Shown here: in pieces, positions 39,935 to 48,874 of the stretch | Numbering within the stretch: position 1 is the stretch's first letter | Layout of the letters: each line of letters begins with the position of its first letter | Assembly: GCF_011064285.1 (NCBI RefSeq) | Contig: NZ_CP049331.1 | Coordinates: 2,604,001-2,668,000 of the forward strand | Direction: 5' to 3' | Length of the DNA: 64,000 nucleotides | Origin: Vibrio ziniensis | Lineage (GTDB): Bacteria > Pseudomonadota > Gammaproteobacteria > Enterobacterales > Vibrionaceae | The notes under the pieces: model-generated | What the model saw: the letters and a program-made list of their open reading frames with translations, nothing else | Database searches by the model: none | What the model was told of the DNA's origin: nothing | Program-made: the position numbers and the translations under genes

Positions 39935-40219
39935 TTATTTACTACTCTTAGCAGCAGCTAGAGTGCGGTGCTGATGTACCGCAGCAGAAATAGCCGCTAC
40001 AACCTGTGGACTAACCATATGTTGGTTAGAGGCCGCAGATTTCACTGGTACTTTTTTATTTTTGTTAGGTGTACTGATCGGTTGAGGTACTTCTTGCGGT
40101 ACCAATTTAGACATTAACCGAACGAGATAAACCAATATGGTGAGGAATAGAAAAACGAAGCCCATCCCTGTAATCATCAGGGTGGCCGCGTCTACTAGCA
40201 GGCTTCCAATATTTGTCAT
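39935..40219 (-). CDS. oadG: oxaloacetate decarboxylase, gamma subunit
   Basis: Small subunit that assembles the alpha and beta subunits and binds zinc. A single membrane helix (about 11-34, MITGMGFVFLFLTILVYLV in part) is followed by a polar proline- and lysine-containing tail. The frame opens at 40312, but ATG at 40219 with AAGGAAGCAAC before it gives the usual 94 residues. It is the first gene of oadGAB. Confidence 0.92.
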   Translation of the reverse strand: MTNIGSLLVDAATLMITGMGFVFLFLTILVYLVRLMSKLVPQEVPQPISTPNKNKKVPVKSAASNQHMVSPQVVAAISAAVHQHRTLAAAKSSK

Positions 40220-40242
40220 GTTGCTTCCTTTCTTTGTCATCC

Positions 40243-40257
40243 TGACAACAATTGTCA
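40243..40257 (-). promoter_or_regulatory. palindrome in the oadG leader
   Basis: TGACAA and TTGTCA arms with a three-base spacer form a perfect 6-3-6 palindrome, 24 bases before the oadG ATG and about 40 bases after the -10 box. Further TGACAA/TTGTCA half-sites lie at 40233 and 40278. It may be an operator; the regulator is unknown. Confidence 0.35.
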
Positions 40258-40294
40258 AAAAGCCGAGATTACTGGCTATGACAAGTGAACGAAA

Positions 40295-40322
40295 ATTATC
40301 TCGACTGTACAAAAATTGTCAA
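40295..40322 (-). promoter_or_regulatory. oadGAB promoter
   Basis: On the minus strand TTGACA (40317-40322) and GATAAT (40295-40300) are separated by 16 bases, a near-consensus sigma-70 promoter about 75 bases before oadG. Confidence 0.65.
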
Positions 40323-40579
40323 TTTAGTTGAGGGCACTCTTCTAGAAGCACCACATACTGAGTGTGAGATTTATGGCATAGCTAACAAAACAGCGCAAAT
40401 CGACTGTAAGCGAATAAAACTATAGGCAAAGTATTTTTGCTATTTACAAATAGATTAATGAAGTTTTGAAATGAAATTTGAGATCTAAGCGATAAAGTCA
40501 TTGAGCTTCGATGCAGAACAGTGAGTTAGCGCTCATAAATAACCAAGAATAGATATTTGCGTATGAGAAATTTCAGAAA
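40323..40579. other. intergenic stretch without recognised feature
   Basis: AT-rich sequence between the oad promoter and the tRNA-array terminator. I found no credible open frame, repeat or hairpin in it on either strand. Confidence 0.6.
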
Positions 40580-40608
40580 AGAAAAAGCCTCGCAAAATGC
40601 GAGGCTTT
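40580..40608 (-). terminator. terminator of the tRNA array
   Basis: Stem AAGCCTCGC / GCGAGGCTT with loop ATTTT is followed on the minus strand by TTTTC. It stands directly beyond the last tRNA-Arg. Confidence 0.9.
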
Positions 40609-40614
40609 AAATAG

Positions 40615-40691
40615 TGGCGCGTCCTGGAGGATTCGAACCTCCGACCGCCTGGTTCGTAGCCAGGTACTCTATCCAGCTGAGCTAAGGACGC
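40615..40691 (-). tRNA. tRNA-Arg (ACG), acceptor type a
   Basis: A 77-nt gene with encoded CCA. The anticodon loop CTACGAA is held by CCTGG/CCAGG. The acceptor stem is GCGTCCT / AGGACGC. It is the last gene of the array. Confidence 0.98.
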
Positions 40692-40731
40692 ACGGTATTA
40701 ATGATATCAGATATATCATCAACTTAAATAA

Positions 40732-40808
40732 TGGCGCGCTCAGGAGGATTCGAACCTCCGACCGCCTGGTTCGTAGCCAGGTACTCTATCCAGCTGAGCT
40801 ATGAGCGC
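40732..40808 (-). tRNA. tRNA-Arg (ACG), acceptor type b
   Basis: Same body as the neighbouring Arg genes with anticodon ACG, but the acceptor stem is GCGCTCA / TGAGCGC with compensating changes on both sides. It has 77 nt with CCA encoded. Confidence 0.98.
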
Positions 40809-40905
40809 GCAGTGTTTAATATCATAGCCTTAAAATGAAAGACTGATATAAGGGCATTACCCTGATGTCTAAGATTTTTATCACAATCATCTTAAACATA
40901 AATAG

Positions 40906-40982
40906 TGGCGCGTCCTGGAGGATTCGAACCTCCGACCGCCTGGTTCGTAGCCAGGTACTCTATCCAGCTGAGCTAAGGACGC
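40906..40982 (-). tRNA. tRNA-Arg (ACG), acceptor type a
   Basis: Identical in visible sequence to 40615-40691, with acceptor GCGTCCT / AGGACGC and CCA encoded. It forms part of a duplicated a-b pair with similar spacers. Confidence 0.98.
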
Positions 40983-41022
40983 ACGGTGTTAATGATATCA
41001 AATACATCATCAACTTAAATAA

Positions 41023-41099
41023 TGGCGCGCTCAGGAGGATTCGAACCTCCGACCGCCTGGTTCGTAGCCAGGTACTCTATCCAGCTGAGCTATGAGCGC
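41023..41099 (-). tRNA. tRNA-Arg (ACG), acceptor type b
   Basis: Second copy of the type b gene (acceptor GCGCTCA / TGAGCGC), matching 40732-40808, with CCA encoded. Confidence 0.98.
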
Positions 41100-41203
41100 G
41101 CAATGTTTAATATCATAGTCTTAAAAAGGAAGACTGATATAAGGGCATTACCCTAACATCTAAGATTATCTCTGTTACCAAGAACATCTTAGACGATAAA
41201 TAG

Positions 41204-41280
41204 TGGCGCGTCCTGGAGGATTCGAACCTCCGACCGCCTGGTTCGTAGCCAGGTACTCTATCCAGCTGAGCTAAGGACGC
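41204..41280 (-). tRNA. tRNA-Arg (ACG), acceptor type a
   Basis: Third type a gene in minus-strand direction from the array end. Anticodon ACG; 77 nt with CCA encoded. Confidence 0.98.
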
Positions 41281-41347
41281 ACAGGGGTGTGAAGCATATC
41301 ACACTAAGTTTCTTTCAGAACAAAAAAATTGACCTTCGGTCAATAAA

Positions 41348-41440
41348 TGGCGGTGAGGGAGGGATTCGAACCCTCGATACGGCTACAAACCGTATACTCC
41401 CTTAGCAGGGGAGCGCCTTCGGCCTCTCGGCCACCTCACC
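41348..41440 (-). tRNA. tRNA-Ser (GCT)
   Basis: A 93-nt class II tRNA with a long variable arm and anticodon loop CTGCTAA (GCT). Acceptor stem GGTGAGG / CCTCACC, CCA encoded. It differs from the other Ser gene at a base pair and loop base of the variable arm. Confidence 0.98.
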
Positions 41441-41487
41441 GCATTATTCATATTCAATAACTTGCTATAAAAACAAGAGCAAGAATA

Positions 41488-41564
41488 TGGCGCGTCCTGG
41501 AGGATTCGAACCTCCGACCGCCTGGTTCGTAGCCAGGTACTCTATCCAGCTGAGCTAAGGACGC
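41488..41564 (-). tRNA. tRNA-Arg (ACG), acceptor type a
   Basis: Fourth type a copy, between the two tRNA-Ser genes. It has 77 nt and CCA encoded. Confidence 0.98.
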
Positions 41565-41606
41565 ACTTTGTTCTTTGTTTGGCTGCTAACTCAAACAAGG
41601 CAAGAA

Positions 41607-41699
41607 TGGCGGTGAGGGAGGGATTCGAACCCTCGATGCGGCTATAAACCGCATACTCCCTTAGCAGGGGAGCGCCTTCGGCCTCTCGGCCACCTCACC
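41607..41699 (-). tRNA. tRNA-Ser (GCT)
   Basis: First gene of the array after csrA. 93 nt, anticodon GCT, acceptor GGTGAGG / CCTCACC, CCA encoded. The variable arm uses a GCGG/CCGC-type stem where the other copy has an A-T pair. Confidence 0.98.
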
Positions 41700-41842
41700 G
41701 TCTTGCGGAGGCACATATTACGATTTACCAAAAATATGTCAAACATTTTCTTGGCAAAAATAGCAAAAACCAAGTCAATTGTTGCCTATTTAATCAAAGC
41801 GCTATGAAAATACACTTTTATTAAAAAAAGCACCGCTTAAAA

Positions 41843-41876
41843 ACAAAAAGAGCTGGCTACAAAGCCAGCTCTTTTG
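41843..41876 (-). terminator. csrA terminator
   Basis: Stem AGAGCTGGC / GCCAGCTCT with loop TTTGTA is followed on the minus strand by TTTTTGTTTTT. It begins a few bases after the csrA stop codon. Confidence 0.9.
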
Positions 41877-41880
41877 AAAA

Positions 41881-42078
41881 TTAGTAGTTGCCAGATGCAA
41901 CGTTACCATTGCCCTTTTCAGCTTGAATGCGCATGTAAATTTCTTCACGGTGAACAGATACTTCTTTTGGTGCATTTACACCAATACGTACTTGGTTACC
42001 TTTTACACCTAAAACAGTCACAGTTACTTCATCACCGATCATTAGAGTTTCGCCAACACGACGAGTCAAAATTAGCAT
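41881..42078 (-). CDS. csrA: carbon storage regulator CsrA
   Basis: RNA-binding homodimer that controls translation and stability of mRNAs for carbon storage, motility and virulence by binding GGA motifs. The 65 residues begin [16 protein letters not shown] and contain [19 protein letters not shown], with the RNA-contacting R44 region intact. AAGGAGCAAAGA precedes the ATG. A GATAAT sequence about 35-40 bases upstream may be a -10. It lies between lysC and the tRNA array. Confidence 0.98.
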   Translation of the reverse strand: MLILTRRVGETLMIGDEVTVTVLGVKGNQVRIGVNAPKEVSVHREEIYMRIQAEKGNGNVASGNY

Positions 42079-42168
42079 TCTTTGCTCCTTGAGTAATCTC
42101 TGAATTATCTTGCAGTTACACTATTATCCACCAGAAGTTATCTTGTCGTAAACTCTCTTGGCGGTTTA

Positions 42169-43356
42169 TTAACCTAAAGATACTTGCCTAGGTTGAAAAT
42201 CTAATAGTTCGTCAGAAGTTATAAAAGCTTCATGCAAAATATTAGCTGCTGAATTAACACTTTCTGGACTTAACATTAGCATAGATGATTGTGAAGTCGT
42301 TGAAACATAATGAATATTTATGTCGTGTTCAGCCAGTAATGCAAAAGAACGGTCAACTAAGCTCGGGGCTTGTAAACCTACTGTGGTTAATAAACTCACA
42401 TGTTCACTATTACGGATTTTATCGCTGAACACCAGCTTCAACTTAGCACAAGCATCAAGTTTTATAACTACTCCTGCCCATTCTGTATCCTCGATCACAC
42501 TCCACACTTCAATACCCAACATTTGGCAATGTTTCTGTAGGTTTGAAAGCGCTTCATGCTCGATGGTAATCAAAGCCATGTCTCTTTGAATGGCAATACC
42601 ACAGACAGGTTTAGTTCCCTGCTCACCTTTAATCAAGCTACCTTCATTAACATCAAAAGTAGACAAAACTCGAAGTGGAACCGCATTATCCCAAGCGTAT
42701 TGAACGCAAGGCAAATGTAAAACTTTTGCACCTTTACGAGCCATTTCTTCCATAGATGGGAAATCAACAACATCTAGTTTCTGAGCATTTGGGACTACTC
42801 TTGGATCACAAGAGTACACACCATCTACATCAGTAAAGATTTGGCATTCGTCAGCCTTGAGAGCTCCGGCAAGTGTCACAGCACTTGTATCTGAGCCACC
42901 GCGCCCTAACGTGGTGATGTCCCCATTCTCATTAACACCCTGAAAACCAGCTACTATGACAATTTGATCTTGTTCTAGTAGCTCGATAATCGTTCGTGTA
43001 TCAATGTTCTTAATCGTCGCGTCATTGTGCAGATTATCCGTCACAATATTCGCTTGAGCTCCGGTTAGTGAACGCGCAGCAAAACCCAATTTATTTAGAG
43101 TCATTGCTAACAGTGCCATAGACACTTGCTCACCAGCAGAGAGCAAAACATCAAGTTCTCTTGCCGTTGGTACGCTATCGATTTGTTGGGCTAATGCCAC
43201 TAAGCGATTCGTTTCTCCCGACATTGCAGATACAACTACAACAACTTGATTACCATCATTTTTCGCCTTTATGATGTGTTCAGCTACAATATGGATTGTT
43301 TCAATTGAACCCATTGAAGTTCCGCCGAACTTTTGCACGATAAGGGGCTTTTTCAC
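42169..43356 (-). CDS. lysC: aspartate kinase (monofunctional)
   Basis: Phosphorylates aspartate, the first step toward lysine, threonine, methionine and diaminopimelate. Catalytic sequences KFGGTSMG (residues 9-16), GRGGSDTSAVTLA (about 151-163) and FTDVDGVYSCDPR are followed by two ACT domains. At 395 residues it is shorter than E. coli LysC (449) and closer to the compact monofunctional type. The start is GTG with AAGG upstream. No lysine riboswitch was recognised in the 189-base leader. Confidence 0.9.
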   Translation of the reverse strand: MKKPLIVQKFGGTSMGSIETIHIVAEHIIKAKNDGNQVVVVVSAMSGETNRLVALAQQIDSVPTARELDVLLSAGEQVSMALLAMTLNKLGFAARSLTGAQANIVTDNLHNDATIKNIDTRTIIELLEQDQIVIVAGFQGVNENGDITTLGRGGSDTSAVTLAGALKADECQIFTDVDGVYSCDPRVVPNAQKLDVVDFPSMEEMARKGAKVLHLPCVQYAWDNAVPLRVLSTFDVNEGSLIKGEQGTKPVCGIAIQRDMALITIEHEALSNLQKHCQMLGIEVWSVIEDTEWAGVVIKLDACAKLKLVFSDKIRNSEHVSLLTTVGLQAPSLVDRSFALLAEHDINIHYVSTTSQSSMLMLSPESVNSAANILHEAFITSDELLDFQPRQVSLG

Positions 43357-43505
43357 CAGTATTCACCTTCCCAAGACCGAAGTCTCATACGCACCAACTC
43401 ATCTATCCAACCGATAAATTCGTTTAGTAATAACAAAAACAAAACCAAGTAGATAACTGCGCGGAAAAACCCACCCAATTAAACCACTTGGTTAATGGAA
43501 TTAAA

Positions 43506-43536
43506 CTACGTCAGTCTTATACTGAAACTGACGTAG
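43506..43536 (-). terminator. alaS terminator-like hairpin
   Basis: A perfect 10-bp stem CTACGTCAGT / ACTGACGTAG with an 11-base loop lies just after the alaS stop. On the minus strand it is followed by TTTAATT, a weak T-run, so some read-through into lysC is possible. Confidence 0.65.
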
Positions 43537-43545
43537 ATAATTAAT

Positions 43546-46128
43546 TTATAAGCGTTCTTCTAGCCAAGGCTGCACAGATTGCATTGCCGCAGGCAAAGCA
43601 GACACATCTGTACCACCAGCTTGAGCCATGTCTGGACGACCACCGCCCTTACCGCCAACTTGTTCAGCAACCATTTTAACTAAGTCGCCAGCTTTCACTT
43701 TGCCAGTTAGGTCGTTAGTTACACCAGCGATTAGGCTGACTTTGTCGTCTGCCACGTTAGCCAATAGAACAACACCACTACCAAGTTGATTCTTAATATC
43801 GTCAACCATGGTTCTTAGATTCTTGCTGTCTGCACCTTCAAGACCAGCGATAAGAACTTTAGTGCCATTGATCACCTGAGATTTACCCATAATGTTGGCA
43901 CTTTCAGTTGCTGCCATTTTATCTTTCAGCTTCTGAATTTCTTTTTCTAACGCTTTTGCTTTATTCGCAGCTTCAACAAGCTTCTCTTCATATTTACGAG
44001 CTTGAGCGTCAATCACATCAAGTGCTGACTCACCAGTAACTGCTTCAATACGACGGATACCTGCAGCGATACCACCTTCTGAAGTGATCTTGAACAGACC
44101 AATATCACCTGTATTTGAAGCGTGAATACCACCACACAGTTCAGTTGAGAACTCACCCATTGAAAGCACACGAACTTGGTCATCGTATTTTTCACCGAAC
44201 AGTGCCATAGCACCTTTTTTCTTCGCTGATTCGATATCCATGATGTTGGTTTCAATCAAGTGGTTGCGACGTACTTGCTCGTTAACCAAACGCTCTACTT
44301 CCTTTAGCTCTTGAGCTGTTACCGCTTCAAGATGAGAGAAGTCAAAACGCAGACCTTCAGGCTTCACTAAAGAGCCTTTCTGAGTTACGTGCTCACCCAA
44401 TACTTGACGTAGCGCTGCATGCAGTAAGTGAGTCGCTGAGTGGTTAAGAGACGTAGCTAAACGACGCTTAGCATCAACGAGTGCTGTTACTTTATCGCCT
44501 TTAGCAAATACGCCTTCAACAAGCACACCGTGATGCGCAAAAGCATTGCCCAGCTTCTGTGTGTCTTCAACTTTAAACAAACCTGATTCAAGTTTCAGTA
44601 CACCAGCATCACCACATTGACCACCTGATTCTGCGTAGAAAGGAGTTTCGTCTAATACTACAATCGCTTTGTCGCCGGCAGACAGAGAATCAACTTCATT
44701 GCCTTCAACGAACATCGCTGTAATAGTGCCTTGACCTTCTGTTGCGCCGTAGCCACAGAATTCAGTGCTGCCATCCACTTTGATTAAAGTGTTGTAATCC
44801 GTACCAAACTGGCCAGCTTCACGAGCACGTTGACGTTGCTCTTCCATCGCTGCTTCAAAGCCAGCTTCGTCGATAGTGAAGTTACGTTCACGAGCAACGT
44901 CGTTAGTTAAGTCAGCTGGGAAACCGTATGTATCGTACAGTTTGAAAACTGTTTCGCCGTCTAGCTCTTGGCCTTCTAGGCTATCAAGCGCTTCATTTAG
45001 AATTGCCATACCGCGATCAAGTGTACGGCTGAAGTTTTCTTCTTCAATGCGTAGCACTTTTTCTACAACTGCTTGTTGCTTTTTAAGCTCGTCACCTGCA
45101 GTACCCATTACATCAGCAAGTACAGATACCAGTTTGTAGAAGAATGAACCTTGTGCACCCAATTTGTTACCGTGGCGAACTGCACGACGAATAATACGAC
45201 GTAGCACGTATCCACGACCTTCGTTAGAAGGCATAACGCCATCCACGATTAGGAATGCACATGAACGGATGTGGTCAGCAACAACGCGTAAAGACTGGTT
45301 CGAGAGATCTTGGTGACCAGTGACTTCAGCAGCGGCTTTAATTAGTGTTTGGAATACATCGATTTCGTAGTTTGAGTGTACGTTTTGCATAATTGCAGAG
45401 ATACGCTCAATACCCATACCTGTATCTACAGACGGCTTAGGTAGCGGTTCCATCGTGCCATCAGCATGACGGTTAAACTGCATGAATACGTTGTTCCAAA
45501 TCTCAATGAAACGGTCGCCATCTTCTTCAGGTGAGCCCGGAGGACCGCCCCAAATATGATCGCCGTGATCATAGAAAATTTCAGTACATGGACCACATGG
45601 ACCAGTATCACCCATCTGCCAGAAGTTATCTGACTCGTAAGCTTTGCCACCTGGTTTGTCGCCAATGCGGATGATGCGGTCAGCAGGAATACCAACTTGC
45701 TTGTTCCAGATTTCGAATGCTTCGTCATCAGTCTGGTAAACCGTTACCAGTAAGCGATCTTTTGGTAGCTCAAGTACTTCAGTTAGAAATTCCCATGCGA
45801 ATTTGATGGCATCTTCTTTGAAATAATCACCAAAGCTGAAGTTACCCAACATTTCGAAAAATGTGTGGTGACGCGCGGTGAAGCCCACGTTTTCTAAGTC
45901 ATTGTGTTTACCACCAGCACGAACACAGCGTTGAGCTGTTGTAGCGCGAGTGTATGCTCGTTTCTCTAAACCTAGGAAACAATCTTTAAACTGGTTCATC
46001 CCTGCGTTAGTGAACAGCAAGGTTGGATCATTAGCAGGTACCAAAGACGAACTATCGACGATTTGGTGACCTTTACTTTCAAAGAATGAGAGGAACGCGC
46101 GGCGAACCTCATCCGTGCTCATGTACAT
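43546..46128 (-). CDS. alaS: alanyl-tRNA synthetase
   Basis: Charges tRNA-Ala and edits mischarged serine and glycine. The class II catalytic core is N-terminal ([44 protein letters not shown]). The editing domain carries [12 protein letters not shown] (about 565) and [13 protein letters not shown] (about 665), and a C-terminal C-Ala domain follows. It has 860 residues. AGGA lies eight bases before the ATG at 46128. Confidence 0.98.
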   Translation of the reverse strand: MYMSTDEVRRAFLSFFESKGHQIVDSSSLVPANDPTLLFTNAGMNQFKDCFLGLEKRAYTRATTAQRCVRAGGKHNDLENVGFTARHHTFFEMLGNFSFGDYFKEDAIKFAWEFLTEVLELPKDRLLVTVYQTDDEAFEIWNKQVGIPADRIIRIGDKPGGKAYESDNFWQMGDTGPCGPCTEIFYDHGDHIWGGPPGSPEEDGDRFIEIWNNVFMQFNRHADGTMEPLPKPSVDTGMGIERISAIMQNVHSNYEIDVFQTLIKAAAEVTGHQDLSNQSLRVVADHIRSCAFLIVDGVMPSNEGRGYVLRRIIRRAVRHGNKLGAQGSFFYKLVSVLADVMGTAGDELKKQQAVVEKVLRIEEENFSRTLDRGMAILNEALDSLEGQELDGETVFKLYDTYGFPADLTNDVARERNFTIDEAGFEAAMEEQRQRAREAGQFGTDYNTLIKVDGSTEFCGYGATEGQGTITAMFVEGNEVDSLSAGDKAIVVLDETPFYAESGGQCGDAGVLKLESGLFKVEDTQKLGNAFAHHGVLVEGVFAKGDKVTALVDAKRRLATSLNHSATHLLHAALRQVLGEHVTQKGSLVKPEGLRFDFSHLEAVTAQELKEVERLVNEQVRRNHLIETNIMDIESAKKKGAMALFGEKYDDQVRVLSMGEFSTELCGGIHASNTGDIGLFKITSEGGIAAGIRRIEAVTGESALDVIDAQARKYEEKLVEAANKAKALEKEIQKLKDKMAATESANIMGKSQVINGTKVLIAGLEGADSKNLRTMVDDIKNQLGSGVVLLANVADDKVSLIAGVTNDLTGKVKAGDLVKMVAEQVGGKGGGRPDMAQAGGTDVSALPAAMQSVQPWLEERL

Positions 46129-46319
46129 GCAGCTCTTCCTGAAATACTCAAGTTAGAATTTTGCGCTATTGTAAAGCATGGATAACAGTTCGCCTAGTTT
46201 TCTTAAAGAAAAGACGAGCAAGAATTAAAATTTAACGGAATGTCATGAAGTTAAATACACGATTGATTGGAAACAAGCGCTAGCAAGTTACAGAGAGATG
46301 AATACCTTCACTCCTAAAC

Positions 46320-46778
46320 CTATTCATCTGCAGCTAAAGCATATTGAATCTGATCGAAGCTAAAGCCTCTATACAAAAGGAATCTCACTCGCTTGGCGTA
46401 CTCTTTTTGATCTTGAGTGGCTATTTGTTGTTTGAATTTCTTTTCTGCGGTTTGCTTGGCTAATTCAAACCAATCAACCTCTTCGTGCTCAATCGCACTA
46501 TTAACTGCATCATTTTCAACACGTTTTTGCTGCAGTTCCTGGCGAATTCGCTTCTCTCCATGGCCTTTAGCAATATGTTGCCTCACTTGGCTACGGGCAA
46601 AACGTTGATCATCCAAATAACCGTGTTCTTTGCAGTAGATAACGGCTTGTTGCACATCCTCTTCTTCAAAACCCTTCAACAAAAGTTTCTGCCAAAGTTC
46701 AAACTCGCCGTGATCTCGTCGCGTCAGAAGATACAACGCGCGCTCTTTGCAGCTCATTTTATTCGGGTTTGAATACAT
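46320..46778 (-). CDS. recX: RecX, regulator of RecA
   Basis: Binds RecA filaments and limits their extension. The 152-residue, helix-rich protein has the family sequences ALYLLTRRDHGEFEL near the N-terminus and GFEEEDVQQAVIYCKEHGYLDD. GAGGTGAT precedes the ATG. It lies downstream of recA, from which it is separated by a terminator and a copy of the dispersed inverted repeat, so expression probably depends on read-through or its own promoter. Confidence 0.93.
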   Translation of the reverse strand: MYSNPNKMSCKERALYLLTRRDHGEFELWQKLLLKGFEEEDVQQAVIYCKEHGYLDDQRFARSQVRQHIAKGHGEKRIRQELQQKRVENDAVNSAIEHEEVDWFELAKQTAEKKFKQQIATQDQKEYAKRVRFLLYRGFSFDQIQYALAADE

Positions 46779-46789
46779 ATCACCTCTAA

Positions 46790-46957
46790 TACCATCTTAG
46801 ATAAAATATGCTCAGACTGAGCATCGGTAGAACAGCGAATAGGCGTCAAACGCAAACACGCATTTATTCGTCCCTGAAGCTCCGCCGAGCCATCCATAGC
46901 TCGGAGGGTTTGCTTATCGACGCCCATTCACTGATCAGGAAATTTTCCAGAATGGCA
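46790..46957 (+). repeat. dispersed inverted-repeat element, copy C (168 bp)
   Basis: Same orientation as copy A and nearly the same length as copy B, including the internal segment missing from A. Ends are TACCATCTTAGA and TCCAGAATGGCA. It begins 12 bases upstream of the recX ATG, touching its ribosome site, so in a recA-recX transcript the folded element would lie in the recX leader. Confidence 0.9.
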
Positions 46958-47004
46958 TAAACACAAAACTTAAATGCTTATTGCACAATCAAACGCTCTT
47001 AATA

Positions 47005-47033
47005 ACAAAAAGCCCCGCTAATCAGCAGGGCTC
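47005..47033 (-). terminator. recA terminator
   Basis: Stem AGCCCTGCT / AGCGGGGCT, with a mismatch and loop GATT, is followed on the minus strand by TTTTTGTT. It stands 40 bases beyond the recA stop. Confidence 0.85.
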
Positions 47034-47073
47034 ATAATTCACTATCACCGTGGTGATTTAAGACCAGCAGTAA

Positions 47074-48126
47074 TTAAAACTCTTCTTGTTCTTCAACAGA
47101 CTGTTCAACAACATCAGAAGATGAAGTTGCTTCTAAAGTCGAGTTCAACAACATTTCACGAAGTTTAGCGTCGATAGTCGCTGCCGCTTCTGGGTTGTCG
47201 CGTAGGAACTTACATGCATTCGCTTTGCCTTGGCCAATTTTATCGCCATTGTAGCTGTACCAAGCGCCTGCTTTCTCAACCAGTTTGTGTTTAACACCTA
47301 GGTCAATCAACTCACCTTCACGGTTAAAACCTTGACCGTAAAGAATTTGCGTGTCCGCTTGTTTAAATGGTGCTGCGATCTTGTTCTTAACCACTTTGAT
47401 GCGTGTTTCGTTACCTACTACTTCTTCGCCTTCTTTAATCGAACCAGTACGACGAATATCTAGACGTACAGAAGCGTAGAATTTCAGCGCGTTACCACCC
47501 GTTGTTGTTTCTGGGTTACCAAACATCACACCAATTTTCATACGAATTTGGTTGATGAAGATACACATACAGTTTGACTGCTTCAGGTTACCCGTTAGCT
47601 TACGCATTGCTTGAGAAAGCATACGAGCTTGAAGACCCATGTGGCTATCGCCCATTTCACCTTCAATTTCAGCTTTAGGCGTTAAAGCGGCAACGGAGTC
47701 GACAACCATAACATCGACAGCGCCAGAACGAGCCAATGCATCACAGATTTCTAGCGCTTGTTCGCCAGTGTCAGGCTGAGAAACCAATAATTCATCAATA
47801 TTAACACCCAGTTTCTTCGCATAGATTGGATCTAGAGCGTGTTCAGCATCGATAAAAGCACAGGTTTTTCCTGCTTTTTGTGCTGCTGCGATAACTTCAA
47901 GCGTTAGCGTTGTTTTACCTGACGATTCTGGACCGTAGATTTCTACAATACGCCCCATAGGTAAACCACCAGCACCTAAAGCAATATCTAAAGAAAGTGA
48001 ACCGGTAGAAATGGTTTCAACATCCATAGTACGGTTGTCACCAAGGCGCATAATTGAACCTTTACCGAATTGCTTTTCAATTTGACCTAGGGCTGCGGCT
48101 AGTGCCTTCTGTTTGTTCTCGTCCAT
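47074..48126 (-). CDS. recA: recombinase RecA
   Basis: Strand-exchange ATPase that also promotes LexA self-cleavage. Walker A GPESSGKT is at residues 65-72; loop L2 sequence ([22 protein letters not shown], in part) is present, with an acidic C-terminal tail. It has 350 residues. GGAGAAAGTA precedes the ATG. A consensus LexA box overlaps the promoter, so SOS induction is expected. Confidence 0.99.
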   Translation of the reverse strand: MDENKQKALAAALGQIEKQFGKGSIMRLGDNRTMDVETISTGSLSLDIALGAGGLPMGRIVEIYGPESSGKTTLTLEVIAAAQKAGKTCAFIDAEHALDPIYAKKLGVNIDELLVSQPDTGEQALEICDALARSGAVDVMVVDSVAALTPKAEIEGEMGDSHMGLQARMLSQAMRKLTGNLKQSNCMCIFINQIRMKIGVMFGNPETTTGGNALKFYASVRLDIRRTGSIKEGEEVVGNETRIKVVKNKIAAPFKQADTQILYGQGFNREGELIDLGVKHKLVEKAGAWYSYNGDKIGQGKANACKFLRDNPEAAATIDAKLREMLLNSTLEATSSSDVVEQSVEEQEEF

Positions 48127-48204
48127 TACTTTCTCCAGACTGTCACTCGCGTGATACGTGAATGCTTACAAATGAGTTTGACTTACTTTGTCAGAATGAT
48201 GTCC

Positions 48205-48232
48205 ATTATACTGTTGATTTGTACAGTGTCCA
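48205..48232 (-). promoter_or_regulatory. recA promoter
   Basis: On the minus strand TGGACA (48227-48232) and TATAAT (48205-48210) are separated by exactly the 16 bases of the LexA box. Confidence 0.8.
48211..48226 (-). promoter_or_regulatory. LexA (SOS) box of recA
   Basis: CTGTACAAATCAACAG matches the CTG-N10-CAG gammaproteobacterial LexA operator and fills the whole spacer between the -35 and -10 boxes. Confidence 0.88.
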
Positions 48233-48276
48233 CCCCTGTATGGAAAAAAGTTGTTACTTGTCGAAAAGTCAGTAAC

Positions 48277-48759
48277 TTAAGACAAATACTGCTTAATCAT
48301 TTCTAATGCATGGAGTACAGCTTGAGTTCTAACCGCACTGCGATCGCCCGCAAAGTGTTGAGTTTCAACCTTTAGCCAATCAGATTTGTCCGCCCAAGCA
48401 AAACAAACAGTACCCACTGGTTTTTCTTTACTACCTCCGCTAGGACCAGCAATGCCACTGATCGAAACGCCGATTGTTGCATTAGAGTTTTTCAGCGCTC
48501 CTTGTACCATTTGAATAACAACCGGTTCAGAGACTGCGCCAAATTCAGATAATGTTTCGCTTTTAACGCCGATCATCTCTTGCTTTGCTTCATTGCTATA
48601 AGTAACAAAAGCCCGGTCAAACCAGGCGGAACTTCCAGCAATTTCGGTTATTGCATTGGCTACACCACCGCCAGTACAAGATTCTGCGGTCACTAAAATC
48701 TGTTTGTGCTCAAGCAATAACTCACCCAGTTGTTGGCTTAATTGTTCGATTGAATTCAT
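48277..48759 (-). CDS. pncC: nicotinamide-nucleotide amidase (CinA C-terminal family)
   Basis: Deamidates NMN to nicotinate mononucleotide in pyridine nucleotide recycling. The stand-alone CinA C-terminal domain has the signature LVTAESCTGGGVANAIT and GISGIAGPSGGSKEKPVGTV (in part). The frame opens with GTG at 48768, but ATG at 48759, with AGGT upstream, gives the usual 160 residues. It lies upstream of recA, as in many gammaproteobacteria. Confidence 0.92.
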   Translation of the reverse strand: MNSIEQLSQQLGELLLEHKQILVTAESCTGGGVANAITEIAGSSAWFDRAFVTYSNEAKQEMIGVKSETLSEFGAVSEPVVIQMVQGALKNSNATIGVSISGIAGPSGGSKEKPVGTVCFAWADKSDWLKVETQHFAGDRSAVRTQAVLHALEMIKQYLS

Positions 48760-48830
48760 TACTAACACCTAACCTACTATCAGTCAGATAAAGCTAACTG
48801 ATAGCCAACTGATTGCCAACCACAGAAACA

Positions 48831-48856
48831 ACAAGAGTGCCATTTGGCACTCTTGT
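48831..48856 (-). terminator. cysPTWA terminator
   Basis: A perfect 12-bp stem (ACAAGAGTGCCA / TGGCACTCTTGT) with a two-base loop is followed on the minus strand by TGTTTCTG. It lies 18 bases after the cysA stop. Confidence 0.8.
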
Positions 48857-48874
48857 ATCGTATAAAACAGAAAA

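Noticed and set aside
40865..41095. 76-codon plus-strand frame with an internal repeat
   Set aside because: It is antisense to two tRNA-Arg genes; the repeat is the tRNA sequence.
40615..41564. Regularly spaced direct repeats that look like a CRISPR array
   Set aside because: The repeated units are complete tRNA-Arg genes with cloverleaf and CCA; spacing is uneven.
40615..41699. Integration site of a mobile element at the tRNA cluster
   Set aside because: All tRNA genes are complete, no integrase or partial tRNA copy lies nearby, and csrA and oadG flank it as ordinary genes.
41874..42092. 72-codon plus-strand frame opposite csrA
   Set aside because: It is antisense to csrA and overlaps its terminator; no ribosome site.
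43357..43505. Lysine riboswitch before lysC
   Set aside because: The leader is long enough, but I could not recognise the conserved lysine-aptamer core; only the alaS hairpin is clear.
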